From positions 5,666 through 69,665 of the forward strand of contig JAUUPT010000015.1 of assembly GCA_030843315.1 (NCBI GenBank): a DNA stretch of 64,000 bases, in the 5' to 3' direction. The notes beneath the pieces were generated by a model, which saw only the letters and a program-made list of their open reading frames with translations, ran no database searches and was not told the DNA's origin. The position numbers and the translations under genes were made by a program. The DNA comes from Bacteroidaceae bacterium. GTDB taxonomy: Bacteria; Bacteroidota; Bacteroidia; Bacteroidales; Bacteroidaceae. Below are positions 41,301-49,407 of this stretch, one piece after another (positions within the stretch are counted from its first letter, which is position 1; each line of letters begins with the position of its first letter).

Positions 41301-41585
41301 TTCGTCCCCCCCCCCATTTTTCATTCTTAACTTTTCACTTTTCATTCCCCTCACCCCTTCCTTGATACGTGCCAAATAAGCATCGGAGGCAGGATCGCCC
41401 TGCCAGATGCCATAAAGCTGTTGCAGAATACGCTCCTTCATCTCCGCCGTTGCCTTGTTGGTGAAGGTCACGGCCAGTATTTGCCGATAGGCGCGAGGAT
41501 TGAGTATCAGATGTTTGATGTACTCCACAGCCAGTGTAAAGGTCTTCCCTGAACCGGCGGAGGCTTTATATACTAATAGTTCCAT
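38328..41585 (-). CDS. AddA-like UvrD/Rep helicase-nuclease
   Basis: A 1085-residue protein. Helicase motif I is YKASAGSGKTFTLAVEY at residues 6-22, followed by ILAVTFTNKATAEMKERI, MIDEFQDTSRMQW near 400, LSIHKSKGLEFHTVLIP near 765 and LLYVAFTRAGKNLIL near 833. The C-terminal RecB-type nuclease has VVVDFKFGKPN near 1045. It is the helicase-nuclease of an AddAB-type recombination repair enzyme. Two stretches look like intergenic A+T-rich repeat words now read in frame: KSEKLRMKNGGG near residue 90, with a run of ten G, and ITNYKLQITEE near 640. I use ATG 41585. Confidence 0.88.
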   Translation of the reverse strand: MELLVYKASAGSGKTFTLAVEYIKHLILNPRAYRQILAVTFTNKATAEMKERILQQLYGIWQGDPASDAYLARIKEGVRGMKSEKLRMKNGGGDEDEELRRRAGMALQYMLHDYSRFRVETIDSFFQSVMRNLARELELSPNLNIELNNAEVLSDAVDSLIEKLTPTSPVLAWLLDYINERIADDKRWNVSNEVKSFGRNIFDESYIERGEALRECLRTPGTLKLYRDVLRELETEALEQMKGFYDQFEGELEGHALVPEDLKGGARGIGSYFRKLRDGKLSDKDVLNATLQNSLADAKNWATKTSARKDDIIRLAESSLMPLLQDAERLRPQNSRTINSCRLSLQHLNKLQLLNHIDEEVRTLNREHNRFLLSDTNALLHKLVREGDSSFVFEKIGANIRNVMIDEFQDTSRMQWDNFRLLLLEGLSQGADSLIVGDVKQSIYRWRNGDWGILNSLGEEKSQLNFPFPVRVETLKTNRRSETNVIRFNNQLFAAAVDYLNTLHLDELKEDCLPLKRAYADVAQESPKSEKRGYVKAAFLEPDEEHNYTEQTLLALGEEVENLLQAGVQQNDITILVRKNKNIPPIADYFDKELHLPIVSDEAFRLDASLALCMLMDALRYLSNPKDRIAKAALITNYKLQITEETEGETDLNSILTEHPEKQLPEAFITRIEALRLMPLYELLEELFSLFGMSRIEKQDAYLFSFFDAVTEYLQSNSSELDSFIRYWDETLCNKNIPSGEVDGIRILSIHKSKGLEFHTVLIPFCDWKLENETNNQLVWCAPAEAPYNAISLVPVNYSTTMAESVYRPDYLHERLQLWVDNLNLLYVAFTRAGKNLILWSKKEQRGTVSELLANTLPRIAGQGEGSWDREAAIYESGALCPSAVQSASATELPAANKLAQKPAKLPVHMESMLHDIEFRQSNRSADFIAGVDESESSQRFINRGRLLHTLFSAIGTEADIDDAINRLVFEGIIGRTETEEEIRRLTTRAFSLPQVKDWYSGEWTLFNECDIIWQENGELRTRRPDRVMMRNGEIVVVDFKFGKPNKKYNKQVQGYMQLLVRMGYAAPNISGYLWYVEEEIIEKV

Positions 41586-41655
41586 GTAGATTTGCTGCAA
41601 TGAGTTTATCTGCAAACGTACGCAAAAATTGGGAGAAAAGTTGAAGTAAGAGCAT

Positions 41656-41716
41656 AAAAAAAGGAGTACCGCTGTACTCCAACCTTTGTTAACCTTAAAT
41701 CTAATACTATGAAAAA
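41656..41716 (-). ncRNA. Candidate small RNA or attenuated leader before the AddA-like gene
   Basis: On the - strand a TACATTTGC promoter box (complement of 41723-41731) is followed by about 60 nt with no useful ORF and then a clean Rho-independent terminator: GGAGTAC, loop AGCG, GTACTCC, and seven T (complement of 41656-41680). The unit lies between uvrB and the addA-like gene, both on the same strand, 70 bp before the ATG of the latter. Either a free small RNA or a terminated leader of the repair operon. On the other strand one could read an 11-codon ORF from 41709, which I do not favour. Confidence 0.55.
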
Positions 41717-41828
41717 CACAGTGCAAATGTACGGCTTTTCTTGAAACCTGCAAGAGATAGGGGAAAGAAAGTGTGTATATATAACACTTATTAAATCTTA
41801 CCCCCTTCTGTTACACCTTTTTTAAGAG

Positions 41829-43886
41829 TTATTCTACCTTTTCCTTTAGCAGTTCTTCCATCTTCAGCACCTCATCGCGATATTGAGCGGCTTCAATAAA
41901 GTCGAGTTTCTTGGCTGCTTCCTGCATCAACTTCTTGGTACGTTCGATGCTCTTCTCCAGTTGTGCACGGCTCATGTACTGAACAATCGGGTCGGCGGCA
42001 ACGGCGGAAGTGCCTTCCTGTTCCACATAAGGACGGGGAGCGGCGCCGGTGAATCTATCGTTGCTGAGGACGGCTTCTCCTGAAACTTCGTTGGTAGCAA
42101 ACACATTGAGATTCTTCGCCTTCTTGATCTGTTGGGGCGTGATGCCATGTTCCTCGTTGTACTTCAACTGCTTTTCGCGGCGGCGGTTGGTTTCGTCGAT
42201 GGTCAGCTGCATACTTTCCGTTATCCTGTCGGCATACATGATGACCATTCCGTTTACGTTACGCGCCGCGCGTCCGGCGGTCTGCGTCAGTGAGCGGTGG
42301 GAACGGAGGAAGCCTTCTTTATCTGCATCGAGGATGGCTACAAGAGATACTTCCGGCAAGTCGAGGCCTTCGCGCAGCAGGTTGACGCCGACGAGGACAT
42401 CGTATATCCCTTCGCGCAGGTCGCTCATAATCTTTACACGTTCCAGGGTGTCTACATCGCTATGGATATAGTTGCACTTTACGTTGTTGTTCAGCAGAAA
42501 CTCCGTCAATTCTTCCGCCATACGCTTGGTGAGGGTAGTGACGAGAGTACGTTCGTTCTTCTCGATGCGGAGCTGGATTTCTTCCATCAGGTCGTCTATC
42601 TGGTTGTGACTGGGGCGTACTTCTATAATGGGGTCCAGCAATCCCGTAGGGCGAATCACCTGTTCCACTACGATACCTTCCGACTTCATCAGTTCGTAAT
42701 CCGCCGGGGTGGCACTGACGTAAATCACTTGCTTTGCCATCTCCTCGAACTCATCGAACTTCAACGGGCGGTTGTCCATAGCGGCAGGCAGACGGAAACC
42801 ATATTCCACGAGGTTCGTCTTGCGGGCACGGTCGCCGCCGTACATGGCGCGGACTTGCGGAATGCTGACGTGGCTCTCGTCGATCACAATCAGGAAGTCC
42901 TCGGGGAAGAAGTCCAGCAGGCAGTAGGGTCGGGTGCCGGAAGCACGTCCGTCGAAGTAGCGCGAGTAGTTCTCGATGCCCGAGCAGTGTCCCAACTCGC
43001 GTATCATTTCCATGTCGTACGTCACCCGCTCCTGCAAGCGCTTGGCTTCGAAGGGGCGGCCTTCGCTCTCAAACCATTGCACTTGCTTGTGCAGGTCGTC
43101 TTCTATCTCGTGGATGGCGCGCAGGGTGGCTTCCTTGGTCGTCATGAAGAGGTTGGCGGGATAAATCTTGTAAGTATCGAACTTGGCAATGGTTACACCG
43201 CTGATGGGGTCTACTTCTTCGATGCTATCTACCTCGTCGCCCCAAAAGACGATGCGTAGCAGGTTGTCGGCATAGGCCAGGTAGATGTCCACGGTATCGC
43301 CCTTCACGCGGAAGTTGCCACGGTTCAGGTCGATGTCGTTGCGCACATAGAGGCTGTCTACAAGGCGGCGCAGGAAGACGTTGCGGCTGAAATTCTTGCC
43401 TTGCTGCACTTCGATCACGTTATTGTAGAAGTCGGATGGGTTGCCCATACCATAGATGCACGATACGGACGACACTACCACTACATCTTTCCGACCGGAG
43501 AGCAGGGAAGAGGTGGCGGCGAGGCGGAGCTTGTCTATCTCGTCGTTGATGGCAAGGTCTTTCTCTATATAGGTGTCCGAGGACGGCAGATAGGCTTCGG
43601 GCTGGTAGTAATCGTAGTAAGATACGTAATACTCCACGGCGTTGTTCGGAAAGAATCCTTTGAACTCGCTGTATAGCTGGGCTGCCAGCGTCTTGTTATG
43701 GCTCAATATCAACGTCGGTTTGTTGACTTTGGCTATGACGTTGGCAATGGTGAACGTCTTGCCGGAGCCGGTGACGCCGAGCAATGTCTGTGCGGGAACT
43801 CCTTCGAGTATTCCCTCGGTGAGTTGTTCAATGGCTTCCGGCTGGTCGCCGGTAGGCTTGTAGGCGGATGTTAATTCAAAGTTCAT
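41829..43886 (-). CDS. uvrB: Excinuclease ABC subunit UvrB
   Basis: A 685-residue protein with Walker A GVTGSGKTFTIANVIAK near residue 38, the beta-hairpin region (YYVSYYDYYQPEAYLPSSDTY near 87), VIDESHVSIPQ near 340, helicase motif VGVNLLREGLDLPEVSLV near 500 and QTAGRAARNV near 540. The last 40 residues hold the UVR motif that contacts UvrC. It verifies DNA damage in nucleotide excision repair. uvrA is in the same window 10 kb away on the other strand. The start overlaps the end of the upstream gene by 11 bp. Confidence 0.97.
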   Translation of the reverse strand: MNFELTSAYKPTGDQPEAIEQLTEGILEGVPAQTLLGVTGSGKTFTIANVIAKVNKPTLILSHNKTLAAQLYSEFKGFFPNNAVEYYVSYYDYYQPEAYLPSSDTYIEKDLAINDEIDKLRLAATSSLLSGRKDVVVVSSVSCIYGMGNPSDFYNNVIEVQQGKNFSRNVFLRRLVDSLYVRNDIDLNRGNFRVKGDTVDIYLAYADNLLRIVFWGDEVDSIEEVDPISGVTIAKFDTYKIYPANLFMTTKEATLRAIHEIEDDLHKQVQWFESEGRPFEAKRLQERVTYDMEMIRELGHCSGIENYSRYFDGRASGTRPYCLLDFFPEDFLIVIDESHVSIPQVRAMYGGDRARKTNLVEYGFRLPAAMDNRPLKFDEFEEMAKQVIYVSATPADYELMKSEGIVVEQVIRPTGLLDPIIEVRPSHNQIDDLMEEIQLRIEKNERTLVTTLTKRMAEELTEFLLNNNVKCNYIHSDVDTLERVKIMSDLREGIYDVLVGVNLLREGLDLPEVSLVAILDADKEGFLRSHRSLTQTAGRAARNVNGMVIMYADRITESMQLTIDETNRRREKQLKYNEEHGITPQQIKKAKNLNVFATNEVSGEAVLSNDRFTGAAPRPYVEQEGTSAVAADPIVQYMSRAQLEKSIERTKKLMQEAAKKLDFIEAAQYRDEVLKMEELLKEKVE

Positions 43887-46146
43887 TCTTTATATAATAA
43901 TCAAAGTATTTACATTCATTCTTTGCTTCCTTAAAGAAGGTGGTATGGCTATATTGCCGGGTTATCTCCGAGTAATAACGCTCAATCTTTTCCCATGTTT
44001 CTTCGCCCCAACGATGCAGGTCGCGCGTGCAAGAGGAGGCCATGAACAAGGCTCGCGCCCTTAGTTCGGGATCGGAAGAATGTTCCGACACGTATTCGTA
44101 GGCGGAGAGGGCGTTGAAGGCGTCGTTGGTCAGGAGGACGGAACTCGTAAAGTATTTATAATTATAGTCCTTGCTGAAGTCGGGTACCTCGTTCTCCGAT
44201 ACGGACGTACCGAAGTGCATACTGCTGAAGCCATTATCCCAGAAATAGAAAGGGATGTTTCTATAATACCCGTAGGCGGAGATATTGAAATAATAGTTTG
44301 CAAGCAGGTAGGTGGCGCGCACTCCCGTTTCGTCTTTCTTCTTAGCCATCTCTTTCAGGCGTTGCAAGGATTGGGCCAAACTCTTCTTGCTGTGTTCCTT
44401 GTTAAGAAAGGAAAACTCTTTTTGCTGATAAATAACGTCTGTCATCTCTTCTTCGGCAGGAATATTGAACCAACGCTTGAAGCCGTTGCTGAAAATGAGC
44501 GGACTTTGGGCAAATTCGACACCGTAGCCATCGGGAACTTTGTTGTACCACTTGAGGCATTCGTCCAACTTGCCCATGCGCAGGTAATAGGTTCCTTTCA
44601 GTTCGTACAGGTCGAATATATTCCCTTCGTCTATGGTGTCGGCACTTATGCAGGCGGAGAAGTCGCCGTGTCCATTGTATTCTTTGATGAGTGAGTTAAT
44701 GATGGTGATATCCGGGTTCTGTTCCAAACTGCGGATTCGGTTGTGCACCAAGTACGCTTTGCCATCTTCCCCCTGCTGCTTGTATAGGTGTGCCACGATT
44801 TCGCGGACAAAGTCTTTATCTATGTTCTCTTTTGCTGCATAGTCTTTTATACTTTCTTCTTCTTTACTACCCAATCTGTTGAGCGTAGTGAGGTACAGAC
44901 TGAAACGGGTGCGGCTTATCTGCCTGGACAACTCCGGGTTCGGAGTCTTTATTCCATCCAGCAGGCTTGCACATAGTCTGTAGTCTTTGCAAAGGAAAGC
45001 CATGTGTGCCAGGTAGGCAGCCCAGAAATCCTTTTCATCTGTCTTGGGGTTCCGGATAATGGAGTTTATGAGTGCTTTATCAGCGGCATATTGTGCTTGT
45101 ACCTTTTCGGGAACTTCCATAAAAGGATGGGCGTCTCCTATTGTATAAAGAAGATCGAGGATGGAACGTTCCAGTTTGTTGATGTAGCGGATAGCCAGCA
45201 GTTTCAGGTAAGGGGAGTCGGGACACACTTGCAGTATATTGCGCATTTCTTCCGTTTCATTGGAGAAGGTATTATATCCTCTGACGGCGTAGAGCACGGC
45301 TTTCTCCTTATTGGTTTTGCACAGTGCGTAGGTTTCGTCCCAATCTACTTCTCCCTGTATCCTGATGCTATTATAGGCAATCTCTTTTCTGCAATCGCTG
45401 TGGTCGAATACTTGGCAGAAGAGATAATTGGCTTCCGCATTCCGTCCCAGGTTGTAGAGTACGCCTGCCTTTTGTTCCAGTGCGTAGTAATAAATAATGT
45501 GGTCTTGTTTGACAGACTCCACGTACTTGTCGAACAACTCCAATGCTTCTTCATTCTTCTCCGAATAGTGTGCAAGGCGCACAAGCTGATAGCCGTAGCG
45601 GAGTTTCAGCTCTTTATATTGGCACGACTTCCAGTGTCGTATTCCTTCCGCCAGCAGTTCCCGGTATTTGTCTTCGGACGGTGCCTGAACCCTCTTTTGC
45701 TCCCAACTTCTGGTATCTGCTTGCGCGTAGGGTTCAAGGGTTTTGGCATAACACAGGTAGTCGAAGAACTGCTTGTTTATCGCACTGCCGTTTACCATTG
45801 CGCGCATAGTGCCGCGAGGCTCGTTTGACGGCAATTCTCCGATAGGAGTTTGGTAAACAAGTTGGCTCACAGCAGCTTTGCCGAGTCTCTGCAAGCTCCG
45901 GTCATTACTGATGAATGCCATCCATGCGTCGATGTTTTCATCGGGTATATCTGTATCTGTCTGGAAAAATCCCGGTTCTCCCGTCAGCAGAAAAGGTCTT
46001 AAGCCTTCGTTCTTTAGCAGAAGCTGGTCGAAGAGGCTATAATAGGTTTCATCTTCGCCATACCACCATCCGCAACCGTTAATGGATGAATGGAAGGGTA
46101 TCAGTGCCAAAGCAAGGAGTAGGAGATAGCGTTGTAATCGTTTCAT
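43876..46146 (-). CDS. Exported helical-repeat protein of unknown function
   Basis: A 756-residue protein with a signal peptide (MKRLQRYLLLLALALIPFHSS) followed by NGCGWWYGEDETYYSLFDQ. The rest is rich in helices with TPR-like spacing (YYLRMGKLDECLKWYNKV, ALELFDKYVESV) but no clean catalytic motif. Probably a periplasmic or outer-membrane scaffold. It begins one base from the stop of the upstream lipoprotein gene and overlaps uvrB by 11 bp, so the three are co-transcribed. I know no named family for it with certainty. Confidence 0.72.
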   Translation of the reverse strand: MKRLQRYLLLLALALIPFHSSINGCGWWYGEDETYYSLFDQLLLKNEGLRPFLLTGEPGFFQTDTDIPDENIDAWMAFISNDRSLQRLGKAAVSQLVYQTPIGELPSNEPRGTMRAMVNGSAINKQFFDYLCYAKTLEPYAQADTRSWEQKRVQAPSEDKYRELLAEGIRHWKSCQYKELKLRYGYQLVRLAHYSEKNEEALELFDKYVESVKQDHIIYYYALEQKAGVLYNLGRNAEANYLFCQVFDHSDCRKEIAYNSIRIQGEVDWDETYALCKTNKEKAVLYAVRGYNTFSNETEEMRNILQVCPDSPYLKLLAIRYINKLERSILDLLYTIGDAHPFMEVPEKVQAQYAADKALINSIIRNPKTDEKDFWAAYLAHMAFLCKDYRLCASLLDGIKTPNPELSRQISRTRFSLYLTTLNRLGSKEEESIKDYAAKENIDKDFVREIVAHLYKQQGEDGKAYLVHNRIRSLEQNPDITIINSLIKEYNGHGDFSACISADTIDEGNIFDLYELKGTYYLRMGKLDECLKWYNKVPDGYGVEFAQSPLIFSNGFKRWFNIPAEEEMTDVIYQQKEFSFLNKEHSKKSLAQSLQRLKEMAKKKDETGVRATYLLANYYFNISAYGYYRNIPFYFWDNGFSSMHFGTSVSENEVPDFSKDYNYKYFTSSVLLTNDAFNALSAYEYVSEHSSDPELRARALFMASSCTRDLHRWGEETWEKIERYYSEITRQYSHTTFFKEAKNECKYFDYYIKNEL

Positions 46147-47168
46147 TATGAAAGTGTTTTAAGTAGGTTCTGTAAGTGTTCTGTTGAATATCTCTTTAGT
46201 ATGTCTGCATCCAGATGGTAGAGAATCAGTTCCCGATCCTCATGTTTCAGCTTCTTTCTGAGCGTGGCGGCTGCCTCTTGCAATGTTTCGGGACTTACTT
46301 CTTCTATCTTTAACTCATAGCCTTTGTTTATCCACATTCCTCTGAGGTAATGGGACTGGAGTATTTTGTATACGCCTTCCCGCTGTTTTCTGTAATATTC
46401 GGGATGGGCGTATATATCTGCTTCGCACACGCCGTTAATCAGTTTTATTTTGTCAAAGGAGTTCCTTACGATTCCCCAACTGTAAAGGGGGAGGGCTATA
46501 TCCAAGTGTAGCGGATAGGTGCGTGCTTGCTCTATATAAAGCGCAGCTTCTTTATTATCCAGTATTGTGTTCGGGCTGTCGAAATCGGTGGGCTCGGAAG
46601 TGGCATAATACATCAGCACACCCTTGCTCACGGGCGGGATGCCCGTTCGGGTACTGTACTTTATCTGATGGAGGCGAATGGTGCAGGATATAAGTGCCTC
46701 CGGTTTCAACCGCGATACGGATTCGAGGAATTTGAAATATACCCCCTTTGTTTTCTCCGTCCAGTCGCAATCAAACTGATATTCTTGTGGAGACTTACCA
46801 AAGCGAGAGGCGTACATGGCATCCATTTTCTTGATACATCTTTCCGCCAAAGTATCGACTTCCTCGGAAGGACATCGGAGGAAAGTCCGGTTCGTAAGGA
46901 ATATTACCGGAACTACTTCTCCGCTCAGTCGGCAGGTATCGGGAGAGTACTCCGCCATAGGCAGTGCACCGCGTCCTTTGTCGTCTACATCGAAGAGACG
47001 GAGATAAAACTTCTTGGCTTCTATCCGGCTAAGATAAGCCGTGTCCGCATCTTCTGCCGACAGCTTGCTTTTCCATACATAGAATGCAGGGGTAATGGTC
47101 GTTCGGTCCGCACAGCCGGACAGTAGTACGAGCATCATAGTCAGTTCAAGCAGTCGTATCTTTTGCAT
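46146..47168 (-). CDS. Lipoprotein of unknown function
   Basis: A 340-residue protein with a lipoprotein signal, MQKIRLLELTMMLVLLSGC, lipid Cys at residue 19. The middle (YQFDCDWTEKTKGVYFKFL, then ISCTIRLHQIKY and HLDIALPLYSWGIVR) suggests alternating strands and helices, as in a TIM barrel of glycosidase type, but I see no proven active site. Paired with the helical-repeat gene after it. A TATCTTTGA box (complement of 47172-47180) ends 3 nt before the ATG, so the mRNA would be leaderless or the true start is the second Met at residue 11. Confidence 0.72.
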   Translation of the reverse strand: MQKIRLLELTMMLVLLSGCADRTTITPAFYVWKSKLSAEDADTAYLSRIEAKKFYLRLFDVDDKGRGALPMAEYSPDTCRLSGEVVPVIFLTNRTFLRCPSEEVDTLAERCIKKMDAMYASRFGKSPQEYQFDCDWTEKTKGVYFKFLESVSRLKPEALISCTIRLHQIKYSTRTGIPPVSKGVLMYYATSEPTDFDSPNTILDNKEAALYIEQARTYPLHLDIALPLYSWGIVRNSFDKIKLINGVCEADIYAHPEYYRKQREGVYKILQSHYLRGMWINKGYELKIEEVSPETLQEAAATLRKKLKHEDRELILYHLDADILKRYSTEHLQNLLKTLS

Positions 47169-47394
47169 GATTCAAAGATACTGTGAGAACACTATATGGT
47201 TATATAGTTCCTATATCTTTTAACGATTTTTGACGGGAAAAGTATTGCACCGTTTGTCTGCTTCCGCTGCCTTCTCTTAACAAAATAGATAAATAAATCG
47301 ACCTTACCATAGCAAAATATCAAATGTTTTATTTACTTTGCAACGATTTACAACCGAATTAATACCGATTATTAAATTTATATTATAGGAAAAC

Positions 47395-48693
47395 ATGATT
47401 TGGAATGAAAACATCGAATGCATGGATCGTGAGAGTCTTCGCAAGATTCAGGGCATTCGTCTTAAAAAGACTGTGGAGCGTGTATATCACGACACTCCTT
47501 TCTATCGCAAGAAGATGCAGGAATTGGGCATTACCCCGGACGATATCAACAGCATCGACGATATTGTAAAGTTACCGTTTACTACAAAATACGACCTTCG
47601 GGACAATTATCCCTTCGGACTATGTGCCGTTCCAATGAGCCAGATTGTGCGCATCCACGCCTCTTCCGGTACTACCGGAAAGCCTACTGTGGTGGGATAT
47701 ACCCGCAAGGATCTTTCTGTCTGGGCAGAATGTCTTTCCCGCGCTTTCACTGCTTATGGTGCCGGCAGTTCTGATATCTTCCAGGTGTCCTACGGTTACG
47801 GACTCTTTACCGGTGGACTGGGTGCTCACGCAGGTGCCGAGAATATCGGTGCGTCCGTTATTCCGATGTCCAGCGGTAATACGGAGAAACAGATTACACT
47901 GATGCACGATTTCGGTTCGAGCGTGCTTTGCTGCACTCCTTCGTATGCGCTCTATTTGGCAGATGCCATCAAGGATTCCGGTTATCCCCGCGAAGAATTC
48001 AAGCTGAAGATAGGCGCCTTCGGTGCCGAGCCGTGGACGGAGAGTATGCGCCGCGACATTGAATCCAAACTGGGCATCAAGGCCTATGACATCTACGGAC
48101 TGAGCGAAATAGCCGGACCGGGTGTAGGATACGAGTGTGAGTGCCAGCACGGTACGCACCTCAACGAAGATCACTACTTCCCCGAAATCGTCGATCCGAA
48201 CACCCTTGAACCCGTTGCTCCCGGTGAAACGGGTGAGTTGGTCTTTACGCATCTTACCAAAGAAGGCATGCCCTTGCTGCGCTATCGCACCAAAGACCTC
48301 ACCGCACTGCATTACGATAAGTGTCCTTGCGGACGTACCCTGGTTCGTATGGATCGCATCCTCGGCCGTAGTGATGATATGCTGATTATCCGCGGTGTAA
48401 ATGTATTCCCCACTCAGATTGAATCTGTGATTCTTGAAATGCCGGAGTTCGAGCCGCATTACCTCTTGTTGGTAGACCGCAAGAACAATACCGATACAAT
48501 GGAGTTGCAGGTCGAAGTGCGTCCCGAATACTATTCTGATGAAATCAACAAGATGTTGGCTTTGAAGAAGAAGTTGCAGGCCCGTCTGCAAAGTGTACTT
48601 GGACTGGGTGTAGACGTCCGCTTGGTAGAGCCGCGCAGCATCGAACGCAGTGTAGGTAAAGCTAAACGTGTCATTGATAACCGTAAACTTTGA
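47395..48693 (+). CDS. paaK: Phenylacetate-CoA ligase family enzyme PaaK
   Basis: A 432-residue AMP-forming ligase with the P-loop RIHASSGTTGKPTVVGYT near residue 86, YDIYGLSEIAGPG near 232, TGELVFTHLTKEGMPLLRYRTKD near 280 and the C-terminal GRSDDMLIIRGVNVFPTQIE. The family couples phenylacetate or similar aryl acids to CoA with ATP. In Bacteroides it is often followed, as here, by an ACT-domain gene and not by the paa catabolic genes, which hints at a role in the reverse direction: aromatic amino acid synthesis from aryl acids. The exact substrate is open. Confidence 0.92.
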   Translation: MIWNENIECMDRESLRKIQGIRLKKTVERVYHDTPFYRKKMQELGITPDDINSIDDIVKLPFTTKYDLRDNYPFGLCAVPMSQIVRIHASSGTTGKPTVVGYTRKDLSVWAECLSRAFTAYGAGSSDIFQVSYGYGLFTGGLGAHAGAENIGASVIPMSSGNTEKQITLMHDFGSSVLCCTPSYALYLADAIKDSGYPREEFKLKIGAFGAEPWTESMRRDIESKLGIKAYDIYGLSEIAGPGVGYECECQHGTHLNEDHYFPEIVDPNTLEPVAPGETGELVFTHLTKEGMPLLRYRTKDLTALHYDKCPCGRTLVRMDRILGRSDDMLIIRGVNVFPTQIESVILEMPEFEPHYLLLVDRKNNTDTMELQVEVRPEYYSDEINKMLALKKKLQARLQSVLGLGVDVRLVEPRSIERSVGKAKRVIDNRKL

Positions 48694-48727
48694 TAATTTG
48701 TAATTAGTAATTTGTAATTGAATAATT

Positions 48728-49153
48728 ATGGTAGCAAAACAACTTTCCATTTTTTTGGAGAACAAATCCGGTCGTCTCACCGAGGTGACAGAAGTTCTTG
48801 CTGAAGAAGGTGTCAATCTTTCTGCTCTTTGCATTGCCGAGAATGCCGACTTTGGTATTCTGCGCGGCATTGTATCCGAACCGGACAAAGCATATAAGGC
48901 TTTAAAAGACCATCATTTTGCTGTGAATATAACGGATGTGGTAGGCATCAGTTGCCCCAACATACCCGGTTCGCTGTCAAGAGTGCTCCGTTTCCTCTCC
49001 AACGAAGGGGTATTCATTGAATATATGTACTCTTTTGCCAATGGTCAGACTGCCAATGTAATTATCCGCCCCAATGATATGGAAAACTGCATCCGTGTGT
49101 TGACTGAAAAGAAAGTCGATCTGCTGGCGGCAAGTGATCTGTATAAACTGTAA
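48728..49153 (+). CDS. Double ACT-domain protein
   Basis: A 141-residue protein made of two ACT domains, residues about 3-70 (QLSIFLENKSGRLTEVTEVLAEEGVNL) and 72-140 (ISCPNIPGSLSRVLRFLSNEGVFIEYMYSF). ACT domains bind amino acids, so it probably senses an aromatic amino acid and adjusts the partner enzyme or transport. It follows paaK by 34 bp of A+T-rich repeat words. A long inverted repeat after it serves as terminator. Confidence 0.88.
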   Translation: MVAKQLSIFLENKSGRLTEVTEVLAEEGVNLSALCIAENADFGILRGIVSEPDKAYKALKDHHFAVNITDVVGISCPNIPGSLSRVLRFLSNEGVFIEYMYSFANGQTANVIIRPNDMENCIRVLTEKKVDLLAASDLYKL

Positions 49154-49156
49154 TTT

Positions 49157-49277
49157 TAGTGATTAATGATTAGTGATCGATGATTAGTGATTAATGATTT
49201 GATTAATGATTAGTTGATGTTTTCCCGTAACATTATTGCGCAGCAATCACTAACAAATCACTAATCATTAATCACTA
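49157..49277 (+). terminator. 21-bp perfect inverted repeat ending the paaK unit
   Basis: The 21-base word TAGTGATTAATGATTAGTGA plus T at 49157-49177 is exactly complemented at 49257-49277, with 79 nt between, then TTTTATCTTTT. Shorter copies of the same word fill the loop. It can form a long stem; the T run suggests termination. The bamD promoter box TATCTTTGC is at 49379-49387. Confidence 0.55.
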
Positions 49278-49407
49278 TTTTATCTTTTCCCTCTCCCCAT
49301 TCGTCCCTTCAAAAGACCTATTCGTCTGGTTTTTGAAAAATTAAGGCTAGTATCGTTGCTTTATTCGATGCGAACCTCTATCTTTGCGCATTATTTGAAT
49401 AAAAGTA

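Noticed and set aside
41709..41744. 11-codon leader peptide on the + strand
   Set aside because: It has no downstream + strand gene to control, and the promoter and terminator marks in the stretch are on the - strand.
47620..48888. 422-codon frame on the - strand
   Set aside because: Antisense to paaK and the start of the ACT gene; no recognised motif.
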